DNA of 25,000 nt from Chrysomallon squamiferum. Lineage: Eukaryota > Mollusca > Gastropoda > Neomphalida > Peltospiridae. The notes beneath the pieces are model-generated. The model ran no database searches. It saw only the letters and a list, made by a program, of their open reading frames with translations, and was not told the DNA's origin. Every line of letters starts with the position of its first letter. The first letter of the stretch is position 1. The stretch lies in the NCBI GenBank assembly GCA_012295275.1, contig CM022676.1:2201003-2226002 (forward strand). Reading direction: 5' to 3'. Shown piece by piece: positions 1-8,785 of the stretch. The position numbers and the translations under genes were made by a program.

Positions 1-62
<62 letters not shown>

Positions 63-214
63 ATTGATTACTGGAAATTAATATGATGAAGGGAAATAAA
101 AGTAAACTCTAGGTGTTTGTTTAAATTTTGAAAATATCAGCAAATCAAAATTAAGTTCTGAATTACAAAACAACAACAACAAAACAGCAGCAGCAATAAC
201 AACAACAACTGCAA

Positions 215-268
<54 letters not shown>

Positions 269-360
269 TCTGATATTATTAGGAAAAGCAAGGATTATGC
301 TTAACTAAGTGGGGAGGCCGTAAATGTTCATAAATTGAAATTATAAATTATAGCAAACCC

Positions 361-449
<89 letters not shown>

Positions 450-1095
450 CGAACTTTTTGAACAAGAAGCCCTCTGGTTTTCTTCTTGTAAGGGGAAAAA
501 CATATATTCAGTCATATTTCAGTTACCTCGGTGGTTACGGGGTGTCAGGCAGGCCTCACAGTAGTGTATGAATGGCTGGAGCAGAGGATATACATATGTA
601 GATATCTTTCTTTTTTTTAGCCGGATGGAGTTTTAGTGCAGATGATATCCCCCCCCCCATGATACGCCTCTGAAAAGCACTTGGTGAAATCACAAAATGA
701 TGATGTAATACGTGACGCGCTACAGTTTTATTTAATTTCAAACTGCAAGAAGAAATAATTTTATATTTAAAATATTTATTGGTGTTATCCGACATCTGAA
801 AATAACATTTATAAAATTATTTATTTGTTATTATTTCTTAACAGATATAAAGATGATTAAAAATTCGTTTTTATTTTTAAATGGAGGTTCGTTTCAAAAC
901 ACTCAAAGGAAAATAGTTGCAGAACGGTACGAATTTTATCTATAGACGACGGCCATTGTCTTCAGTTTAGTATCAATATTTTTTTTTTTTCATTTTTTAT
1001 TTTTTTTAATTATTTTTATACTGGTTCCGTGTTATATTTCTATTATTATTATTATTATTATTATTATTTTTTAGCAGCAGCAGCAGCAGCAACAA
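1..1095. repeat. 5' flank of pim: microsatellites, no gene seen
   Basis: Contains (GA)n at 1-59, (AAT)n at about 211-268, (GA)n at 363-446, a C-run near 649-658, (TTA)n at about 1041-1067 and (CAG)n at 1075-1090. Short open frames here are low-complexity or unconserved and I do not call any. The TTTTTTAG at 1067-1074 before the CAG run could be a 5' UTR splice acceptor, with weak support. Confidence 0.7.
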
Positions 1096-1179
1096 ATGAA
1101 TTGTACGCGATTTACTAAATGCGATGGGAAGTGCAGTCAGCCTCTTGTGCCGAAAGAGAAAAAGACGTCAGCAGGTTGA
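1096..1179 (+). other. Upstream ORF overlapping the pim start codon
   Basis: ATG at 1096 opens a 27-codon frame ending at TGA 1177-1179. It overlaps the main start at 1124 in a different frame. Its start context is weak (C at -3, A at +4), so scanning ribosomes could mostly pass it. It is real as a sequence feature; its use depends on the 5' end of the mRNA, which is not known. Confidence 0.4.
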
Positions 1180-1246
1180 AGTTGTTGCCTTCAATGTTGA
1201 TGTTCCATCCGACGATGTCAGAGGCATCACACCAACGAAAGGTGAG
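1124..1246 (+). CDS. pim: pim coding exon 1 (N-terminal anchor-like segment)
   Basis: Encodes residues 1-41. The start ATG at 1124 has a strong context (G at -3 and G at +4), and an in-frame TGA lies upstream at 1097-1099, so this is the first possible in-frame start. The protein begins MGSAVSLLC followed by RKRKRRQQ. Gly2 with Ser6 fits an N-myristoylation signal, Cys9 is a possible palmitoylation site, and the basic run could bind acidic lipids or act as a nuclear signal. The donor GTAAGT at 1247 ends the exon in phase 0. The lipidation reading is an inference. Confidence 0.8.
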
Positions 1247-3768
1247 GTAAGTGTGCGTTCTCGATATCACATAGTTCACGAGAAATCTCTGACGCTGTAA
1301 ATGCCTGTGATTTTAGGCAGCCATATTGATATAGTTTTAAAATTGTTATCAATTATAAATTTTCTGTTTTTATTATCATAATTATGTATTTTATTTCTGA
1401 TTATTTACATTTATTTTTTATATTAAATTTGTTTCTTACTCTTCTCTAATTTTTTTGTTATTTATTATTATTTTTTTTACTGATCAGAAAAATAAATGTT
1501 TATTTTGTCAATGGTAATTTTGTAAGAGTTAGGTCCCTTGTGAAGGAATTAATTTTACTTTGTGTAGTTCAAGTATCATAAATATTTACTCTCTCTCTCT
1601 CTCTTTTGTTTTTGTAATTAGAATACATACATATTAAATACTACATATATGAGAATGATTTTTGTTATGTATTTGATATAAATTTAAAATAAATGTATCT
1701 ATTATTTTTTTATTGACATTGTTGTACATTTTAGGAGTTGGTATGAAATTATTTTATGTTTGTTAAGTATGTATATACATTATGTCTCTATGACTGTGTG
1801 TGTGTGTGGTATCCTTTTTTCACTTGAAACAATAATTATTATTTATTTACTTATTTATTTCATTTTATTTTGTTTATTTATTTATTTATTCATTTTTCAC
1901 TTTTATAATATATGTCAGATGATAATAATAATTAATATTGTTTGTTTGTTTTTTTATTTTTATTTATTTACTGATTTTTCATTTATATAATCTATGTCAA
2001 ATTAAAGAGGAACTTGTTGAAAAAGTGTCTGTAGAGAGAGCATTAGCTGGTGAAACATCTCTGAAATCAGTTCCTTCTAATAAGCAAGTTTCTGAAGATA
2101 GCAAAACTGAGAAAGTAGCAAGTCCAACAGAGGAACACAAAGAAACACCAAGTCCATGTCAGGAAACAGAGGAACACAAACAAGCATTGAGTCCATTTCT
2201 GGAAACAGGTGAGACAAGAAGAGTCCATTTAGATATTTTAGAAGAATTAATTAACATTTTTATTTTGACTGCTAACTTACATATGTCATAAAATGTATTT
2301 TGGTTGGTATTTCTTAAATATATATTAACAACAGCAAATTATTTTGTATTTAAAAGACTTCTGCAAATCATATATTTCTCTAAATCTATTCACTCATATC
2401 AATCATAATTAAGTAAATAATATGTTAGTGTGTATGTAAAACTGGTTTACCTGAGAACAAATATTCTTTATTTCCTTCAGTAAATTATATTATTTAATTT
2501 TATACACTTACTTCAGTAAATAATGCCATCCCTGTAAGAGTCACTGAGTGCTGAGTCTGCCCTAAGACTATAACTCACTAATAAATTTAACAAAAAAAAT
2601 TAAGTAAAACAAAAAATGAAATAAAACAAATTCAGGTTTACCAACCTTTCACCAACACCAGCATTATGAAGATTCTCCCACTGCTTACTGAGCTACCTGG
2701 TCTTAGTCTGAAGCCAGATATAGTTAGAATAAAAAATGTTAAATTTTAAGAGCCACATTTCCAAACGTTCTGATCTGATGTCAGTAAAATTTTGTATTCA
2801 AGCATTTGATACGAAACCAACAAAATGTCAATTTGTCATGTGACAATGTCCCCTTTAATTGGGTGAAATGACAGTGAGTGACTAAAACATGGTTCTTATT
2901 TACTGACTGAGGATATGTATTCTTTTTCAAAAGCTGTTAAGTCATCTAATTTGATATGTAAGTATATTTTTTATTCTTAAGAGGAAGTGGATCGGACATA
3001 CTGTTATGGAGCTGTTCTGGGAAGAGGTGCATTTGGTACTGTGTATGCAGCAGTGAGGAAATTTGATCATTTACCAGTAAATATTTATTTTTAAAACAAA
3101 TTTTTAAAAAAACAAATTTAATAAATGAATAAAACTAATTTTAATGAATAGTAATTTTTGTTTAATCTGTTTGTACTTCAAAAATAAATTTAGAAATTAC
3201 AAAATTATAGTTTATTTATCTACTTATTCATTCATTCATTCATTCATTATTAATTTATTAATTATTTATTCATTTATTTCCTTATTTACTTATTCATTTA
3301 TTTATTTATTTACTTATTTATTTATTTATTTATTTATTTATTCATTTATTTATTTACTTATTTATTCATTTATTTATTTACTTATTTATTTAATTATTTA
3401 TTTATTCATTTACTTATTATTTATTTATTTATTTATGGTAAAAGAAGGAAAAGATATTTAAATATACGTAAAGCAGACTTGTGTAAGTATCCACTATTCA
3501 AACTGATTAACTTGAGTAACAAGCTAAAGCAGCTTAGCTACATGGGCCAAGAAAACTTCTTTTTTTTAAATTTAATTTCTCAAAAATGTAAAAAAAAAAA
3601 AAAAAATAAAGACTTGCTTCCCATTTGCTGTAACAGGGCAGTATAAATATTTGATTTTTTTAACATTATCTTTCTTGCTGTTATTTTAGGTTGCACTCAA
3701 AACAATCCCTGATAAGAATGTCAAAGACTGGGGAACTGTGAGTAAAAACAATTGAAAAAAGTAAAACA

Positions 3769-3819
<51 letters not shown>

Positions 3820-6299
3820 GAAATAAAATACAAAAAATAAGAAAAGAATGAGAAGAAAATAAATAAATCAAAAAATAAATTAAGTGCTAAATTAAAATAA
3901 GAAAATTTAAAAATGAGAGAGAGAAAAACAATATTTATGGTAGTCTTATAAATAATTGTCAGTACTTTTTGTTACAAATTAAAAAAGAAGAAGAAGAACA
4001 GAAATAGTTCCTGAATAAATGACAGTCTATCTTGAAGGTAGTTTGTCATTTCTTCAGGAACTATTCTGCTTTATTTTTTTTTTTTTTTTTAAATTTATTT
4101 TTGAAATGTATTTGACTATCAAATAAGTTATTACAAAGAAAGCTAGTACATTAAATAATTTATTTTTTACAGATTGACGGATACAAGGTCCCATTAGAAA
4201 TCTGTCTTCTGAAACAAATCCAGGATGTTCCAGGAGTGATCAAGATGCTGGCATTCTTCAAGAGATCAGGATCCTTCACAATGGTTCTTGAGAGACCTGA
4301 GGAAGCTCAGAACTTGCACCAGTACATGACGAAACGAGGTGTGCTCAGTGAGGACAAGGCGCGAGAGTTCTTTCACAAGATTCTCATCACAGTTTATAAA
4401 ATACAGGAGGCAGGAGTGTTTCACAGAGATCTCAAAGCAGAGAACATTCTCATTGACAAACACGACAATGTGCACATCATTGATTTCGGATCTGGCGATT
4501 TCTTAAAGAGAGGATTTTATTACACTTACCATAGTGAGTAAAAGTATTGTTAAGTTTTAGAGGATTTTATTACATTTACCATAGTGAATAAAAGTATTGT
4601 TAAGTTTTAGAGGATTTTATTACATTTACCATAGTGAATAAAAGTAGTGTTAAGTGTTAGAGGATTTTATTATGTTTACCATAGTGTGTAAAAGTATTGT
4701 TAAGTTTTAGAGGATTTTTATTGTTTACCATAGTGAGTAAAAGTATTGTTAAGTTTTAGAGGATTTTTATTATGTTTACCATGGTGAGTAAAAGTATTGA
4801 TTGCTTTATTAATTTTTGGCTCTATATATGTTTAATAATAACATATTATTTAATACAAATTTGACTAAGAATTAATACATAATTTGCTACTAAAGATGTA
4901 TCTGATGTCCATTAGCATGTAAAAGAAGCCAAACCAAAAAAAAAATAAAAAATAAAAAAAAAATAAAAATAAAAATAAATAAATAAATAAATAAATTATT
5001 TATTTATTTATTTATTTAGTGATGATTAATTAATGAATGAAATAAAATGAAAGGGTCATTCCATGTCAAATCACCCAATTGGTTAAACCCTCATATGTCA
5101 GGAACTCTGGACCAATCTTCATAAAATTGGTATTGTTGAAAAGGTAATATGACAAGTATTCCAAATCTGCCATTTTTTGATATGCTGACCTTTTGACTTT
5201 GAAATTGACCTTGTGGATGACGTGATTAGAGATGACCTTTCTTGAAATTTAATCTCCCACATGTTGACTAAAACATAAAAAAGTTTCAGATGTGTAATAT
5301 TCTTTGTTTAGCAGCAATACACATTTGGATTTGGTGCTGTGGGAACCCAATCAACAAGTATATCAATTTCATAATTTTTTTTTGTGGATGATTTGACACA
5401 GAAATCACCCAAAACTAGTAATAGAAGGAAGGAAATATTCAATTTGATAATGCTTCAAAACGTTTTATTTACAGTTACAGCATCAGACACATGTTTAAAT
5501 GGAATTAGTAGAAAATACAGTTAATTGTTTTCACACAATATTATATTGATATCTAAAAGGTTTTGACTCTAACAGGCACCAGACTGCACTGTCCTCCAGA
5601 GTGGCTTGAACAGAAACGATACCGGGCACGGCCTGCCACTGTGTGGTCTTTGGGAATTTTGCTGTATTTCATGATATGTGGTGAGATCCCCTTTTCAAAA
5701 CTAGAACAAATCTCGGAGGGAAAGCTTGGTTTTAACAGAAAGTTATCTTTCGGTATGTATAACCTTCCTTTTCTTTATTTATTTGTTTACTTACTTACTT
5801 ACTTGCTTAATTACATACTTACTTACTTAGATGTATACTTATTTATTTACTTACTTACTTGCTTATTTAATTACTTACTTTCTTTTTGTATCCATTTAGT
5901 AATAACATAATTTTGTTCTTATCTATTTTCATTTGTTGATATTTAAAAATACAGTAACATTTTGGATCTACAGGCTCATTGTGCTCTTTGGGGAGTAAAC
6001 AAATAGGTATGTGCACACACACATATATTTATATTAAAAATATCAACAAGTGAAATTAATATACACACAAATCTATTTATATATCTATCAATCTATCTAC
6101 CTTTTATATATATATATATATGGTGTCTGTGTGTGTATGCATGTAAGTATGCATGTATGTAATTATCAGTCAATTATTTTCAGAACTCAGACATCTAATA
6201 CAGCAGTGTCTGGTCATTTCACCACCAATGCGACCAACCATTCACGAGATATTTAAACATCCTTGGATGACAATGGAAATTTCTACAAAATATGAATAA
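1124..6299 (+). CDS. pim: Pim-family serine/threonine protein kinase, complete seven-exon gene
   Basis: Seven coding exons (1124-1246, 2010-2208, 2982-3076, 3690-3737, 4173-4533, 5576-5752, 6184-6299) total 1119 nt and encode 372 residues plus TAA. All junctions are GT/AG and phases match (0,1,0,0,1,1). Landmarks by residue: glycine-rich loop LGRGAFGTV 120-128; ATP-anchoring Lys143 in VALK; alpha-C Glu164; hinge ERPE 195-198, characteristic of Pim kinases; catalytic Asp241 in HRDLKAEN; DFG 259-261 followed by SG; PPEW 282-285; WSLGILLY in lobe C; HPWM near the end. The activation segment is short, as in vertebrate Pims, which are known to be active without activation-loop phosphorylation. Vertebrate PIM1 is about 313 residues; the extra length here is an N-terminal extension of about 110 residues encoded by exons 1 and 2. 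Expected role: phosphorylation of basic Ser/Thr motifs in survival and growth signalling. Family assignment is very secure; which Pim paralogue it matches is not. Confidence 0.95.
1247..2009 (+). other. pim intron 1
   Basis: GTAAGT donor to AG acceptor at 2008-2009. It is AT-rich with TTTA/TTAT runs near 1840-1990 and a short (CT)n near 1591-1604. I see nothing else in it. Confidence 0.8.
2010..2208 (+). CDS. pim: pim coding exon 2 (disordered acidic Ser/Pro-rich linker)
   Basis: Encodes residues 42-107 plus one base of codon 108. The acceptor AG at 2008-2009 is the one that keeps phase with exon 1, and the donor is GTGAGA at 2209. The segment is rich in Glu, Lys, Ser, Thr and Pro, with no predicted fold. 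It has an imperfect internal repeat built from EEHK blocks and SP motifs (SPTEEHK, TPSPCQETEEHK, LSPFLETG). Vertebrate Pims lack this linker. The SP and TP sites could be targets of proline-directed kinases, which is inference. Confidence 0.75.
2209..2981 (+). other. pim intron 2
   Basis: GTGAGA donor to TTCTTAAG acceptor. It is unremarkable apart from a possible minus-strand tRNA-derived SINE fragment near 2634-2705, listed separately. Confidence 0.8.
2634..2705 (-). mobile_element. Possible tRNA-derived SINE fragment
   Basis: Read on the minus strand it contains GGTAGCTCAGTAAGCAGT, which resembles the 5' part and A box of a tRNA. About 35 nt further on is GGTTGGTAAACC, a degenerate B-box-like segment. 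No poly(A) tail or target-site duplication was identified, so this is a tentative call. Confidence 0.3.
2982..3076 (+). CDS. pim: pim coding exon 3 (glycine-rich loop)
   Basis: Completes Glu108 and encodes residues 109-139. It contains LGRGAFGTVYAAVRK, the nucleotide-binding loop, and ends just before the conserved Val-Ala-Leu-Lys of the next exon. The acceptor is TTCTTAAG ending at 2981 and the donor is GTAAAT at 3077. The alternative AG two bases downstream breaks the frame. Confidence 0.92.
3077..3689 (+). repeat. pim intron 3 with long (TTTA)n tract
   Basis: An array of TTTA/TTCA/TTTACT units covers about 3205-3434, followed by an A-run at 3591-3606. The 105-residue open frame through it (Ile/Leu/Tyr/Phe-rich) is a product of the repeat and not a gene. 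Confidence 0.85.
3690..3737 (+). CDS. pim: pim coding exon 4 (catalytic lysine micro-exon)
   Basis: A 48-nt exon encoding VALKTIPDKNVKDWGT (residues 140-155). Lys143 is the ATP-contacting lysine, and the DWG tract matches the conserved position after beta-3 in Pim kinases. The acceptor TTATTTTAG ends at 3689, the donor is GTGAGT at 3738, and both sides are phase 0. It is too short to stand out as an open frame and is supported by phase and homology. Confidence 0.92.
3738..4172 (+). repeat. pim intron 4 with (AAT)n and a hairpin
   Basis: Holds (AAT)n at about 3771-3819, a perfect-looking inverted repeat at 4003-4065 (listed separately) and a T-run at 4074-4090. Confidence 0.8.
4003..4065. repeat. 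Hairpin-forming inverted repeat in pim intron 4
   Basis: The left arm 4003-4024 (AATAGTTCCTGAATAAATGA...) pairs with the right arm 4044-4065, with one mismatch over 22 bp and a 19-nt loop. Purine-rich (A/GAA) sequence to the left and T-rich sequence to the right extend it imperfectly. It could be a small inverted-repeat transposon remnant or a precursor-like RNA hairpin. Confidence 0.6.
4173..4533 (+). CDS. pim: pim coding exon 5 (alpha-C to DFG, catalytic core)
   Basis: Encodes residues 156-275 plus one base. It holds Glu164 of helix C, the ERPE hinge (195-198), HRDLKAEN (239-246) and DFGSG (259-263). The acceptor TTTTTTACAG ends at 4172 and the donor is GTGAGT at 4534. The last 25 nt (4509-4533) are the first copy of a 50-bp tandem array that continues into the intron, so the authentic donor is followed by five look-alikes. 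Confidence 0.95.
4509..4799 (+). repeat. Six-copy 50-bp tandem array spanning the exon 5 donor
   Basis: Units start at 4509, 4559, 4609, 4659, 4709 and 4758. Each has the form AGAGGATTTTATTACA..TTACCATAGTGAGTAAAAGTATTGTTAAGTTTT. Copy 1 contains the last 25 coding bases and the true donor. The donor-like hexamers in order are GTGAGT, GTGAAT, GTGAAT, GTGTGT, GTGAGT and GTGAGT. An in-frame TAA lies right after the first donor, so use of a later donor would truncate the kinase. Confidence 0.9.
4534..5575 (+). other. pim intron 5
   Basis: The longest pim intron. It starts with the minisatellite (to 4799), then has A-rich sequence and a (TAAA)n/(TTTA)n palindrome at about 4975-5019. Next is a segment at 5050-5411 that looks like a dispersed repeat. 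The acceptor CTCTAACAG ends at 5575. Confidence 0.8.
5050..5411. mobile_element. Candidate dispersed repeat in pim intron 5
   Basis: This block is less AT-rich than its surroundings. TGTCAAATCA at 5064-5073 is inverted at 5389-5398, and AAATCACCCA occurs as a direct repeat at 5068-5077 and 5402-5411. No coding capacity and no clear target-site duplication were seen. Low confidence; a search of a repeat library would decide. Confidence 0.3.
5576..5752 (+). CDS. pim: pim coding exon 6 (PPEW motif and lobe C helices)
   Basis: Completes Ser276 and encodes residues 277-334. It contains TRLHCPPEW, the Pim counterpart of the APE motif, then VWSLGILLYFMICGEIPF. The acceptor CTCTAACAG ends at 5575 and the donor is GTATGT at 5753, leaving phase 1. 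Confidence 0.94.
5753..6183 (+). other. pim intron 6
   Basis: Contains (TTAC)n-like repeats at about 5770-5880, a MITE-like inverted repeat at 5927-6055, and (TA)n/(TG)n near 6106-6136. No other feature was seen. Confidence 0.75.
5927..6055. mobile_element. MITE-like inverted-repeat element, about 129 bp
   Basis: CATTTGTTGATATTT starting at 5930 is matched, in reverse complement, by AATATCAACAAGTG ending at 6052. The pairing extends three bases outward on both sides. The internal 90 bp has no coding capacity. The size and terminal inverted repeats fit a small non-autonomous DNA transposon, but no target-site duplication was established. Confidence 0.35.
6184..6299 (+). CDS. pim: pim coding exon 7 (C-terminus and stop)
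   Basis: Completes Glu335 and encodes residues 336-372, then TAA at 6297-6299. It contains LRHLIQQCLVISPPMRPTI, where the conserved Arg of kinase subdomain XI sits, and the HPWM tail. The acceptor ATTATTTTCAG ends at 6183. Confidence 0.93.
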
Positions 6300-7634
6300 T
6301 AATATATCTTTCTGTTGTAAAAAAATTAAAGCTATGAAGTATATTTTTATATTGCTGGGAGGGGTGATTACATTATGAATGTAACCAGTTATTGACTTGG
6401 AACAAAAGTACAGAGAAATTTTAGTGAAATCCAAAGACGATATTTATAGATTTGTATATAGATACATACACTCATATATGTGCCATTTTGTTCAAGTTTC
6501 AGAATATATATTTGTCATATAAAACTTCAAGTTGTGTGTTAATCAAAATCAAATGTTATGCTGCAGTCTATTAAAAACACCCACAACAAACTTTGATTCC
6601 AAGTACTTTAGAACTGTATTGAAAAATGTAGGATTATGAGTATGATTATTAGGAAAGCACATATAACTGATTATAATTAGATAAATTATTACATGTAATT
6701 ATGATTACTTTCATGATTAAGGATGTTTATGCAAAATTATTTTTTCATTGACCCTTTAACTTTCTATTTTCATCTCCTGTATCTTCTGTTACTTTCTACC
6801 CATAGTTTGGTTTGGTTGTCAGTTATCTTCTTATAAAGATAAAAATGTGCAACATCTTAGGTCATTTTGAGAAAATAACCATTTTGTGATGGGTTAATAA
6901 TTTATGACAAATATTGAAAATATTACAGTATTTATAACAGTTATTCAAGTATTTTGTAGACTTTTGGCTAGTAATATTAATTTTGTGCATACCTGTGCAA
7001 TGAAAATAATCATTTGGATTACATCATCATGATCACAACTGTTTTTGTCAAGATCTAAAAATGTCATTACTAATCAATAGTTCAACATCTTTCAAAATTA
7101 ACAAATTCATTTTAAATATTATCACAAAGAGCCATCAAATAAAGCAATTTGGTTGTCTGTATTTTTACAGAAGTGGACCTGTACCACCTTCCATCCTTTC
7201 ATATCACATAATATGTATCTGAACTCACACTGGTTTGGATATTCTCAGGGGCATCAAAACCATCTCATTTTGGTGAACTTAACTTTTTGACCATCAATAT
7301 TATTATTATTATTTTTTTTTTTTCTTAAACAACAGTTTTGGGAAAAGTTTTTCAAAACCAAACTATCATGTTTATCTCAGTGGGAAACACAGAAATGACT
7401 TGTTTTTTCTAGCCAGTCAGTTGGCAAGTGTGGCATCAGTATTTTCTTTTCTGTATGTGACAAAAATTGTCATGACAGTTTTTTATTGCTATATAAACAT
7501 TATGAATCCAATTTAACTTTTGTTTGGGACTTACATACCAACATTTATAAATGTTCTCTTTCAGCATTAGTAACTCACATATTCGATGATGGAATTGATT
7601 TGTTTGGTGTTTAATCATGGATGTCTATATGAGG

Positions 7635-7715
<81 letters not shown>

Positions 7716-7759
7716 GTGTGTCCGTTTCGTAATTTACCTCACACACACACACACACACT

Positions 7760-7792
<33 letters not shown>

Positions 7793-8090
7793 CTTTCACA
7801 AAGTAATCCTGTTTGTTGTTATTTCCTTTTCTTTCTTTTTTTTATTTCTGTAAAAAAAAAAAAAAAATAGTTTTGTTACAGTATGTAACACATTTCTTCT
7901 AACGAATATATTTAACTGCATGGTCGTAACTACACTGAGGCAAATGAAGTTAATGAGGCATGCCGAAATTGACGGTTTTTATTTTTGTTTCCAAATATAA
8001 AATATAAATCTCTATTACGACAGAGGTCATATACATTTTTTTTTTTTTTTTTTTTTTTTTTTGCTCTTGTTTTTTGTTTTTATTCTGTGG
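6300..8090. other. Spacer between pim and the duplicated block
   Basis: Includes the likely pim 3' UTR. Simple repeats are (CT)n at 7636-7709, (CA)n at about 7740-7759, (AAT)n near 7762-7790, an A-run at 7852-7867 and a T-run at 8037-8062. No gene with coding character was seen on either strand. Confidence 0.7.
6325..6330 (+). terminator. Possible poly(A) signal of pim (ATTAAA)
   Basis: ATTAAA lies 26 nt after the stop codon. A canonical AATAAA is at 7138-7143 and could serve a longer 3' UTR. Which one is used cannot be told from the sequence. Confidence 0.35.
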
Positions 8091-8714
8091 TTTTATGAAA
8101 TTAAATATGAAAATATACTTATACATACAACATGATCCAGGACAACCGACACCTCAGCCGTTGATAGATGGGTTCACATTGAGATCATCTGTGACAAATA
8201 ATATTTACGTGTTTGGTGTCTTGCCTTAACAACTCTATCGGTCGCAGTGAAAGAGATTATTACGCTAATAACACATTCAACACAATGACAGGAAAAGATT
8301 GATTATTTACATTAGTCATTATTTACATATTCACTGAGAAAAACGATGAAAACTGCTTTATAATTATACTCTTTCTCAGGCAACACATACACCTCATCCT
8401 CTTATAATCCACTAGTAGATAAAAGTTTATAATAGCTTTGTGATAAGTCAAAGATGAATTAATTCTAATAAGTTGCATGCATCATAATCACAGACTTCTG
8501 CAATAAATATATACTGCCAATACGTTTTCAGTTTAGTTTCACGTTTTTCGGAACATGAATAACTGTGCAGAAAAACACACAGAACATGACTTACTGTAAG
8601 TTGTCCTATATTTAGGTCAGATAACAGCCATAAGAAACGAATCATTAAATAGAACAAAGTGAAAAAGTTTAAAGTTTCTAGAAATATGTATTTGTCCAAG
8701 ATAAAGAATAATTA

Positions 8715-8785
<71 letters not shown>

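Noticed and set aside
361-564. 67-residue Arg/Glu repeat open frame
   Set aside because: Product of the (GA)n microsatellite; no coding support. Same reasoning for the many Ser/Leu and Arg/Glu repeat frames over the (CT)n/(GA)n arrays at 11207-11459, 16257-16574, 16957-17194, 17744-18152, 22943-23299 and 24447-24863.
3144-3461. 105-residue Ile/Leu/Tyr/Phe-rich frame
   Set aside because: Reading of a (TTTA)n array inside pim intron 3; not a membrane protein gene.
4975-5019. Long (TAAA)n/(TTTA)n palindrome in pim intron 5
   Set aside because: Perfect pairing arises from two adjoining complementary microsatellites; no sign of a replication origin or functional cruciform.
8448-8699. Minus-strand frame, similar to ones at 12375-12593 and 19063-19281
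   Set aside because: The first 40 residues are alike among copies, but this follows from the shared duplicated DNA; C-termini differ freely, and there are no domain or splice signals.
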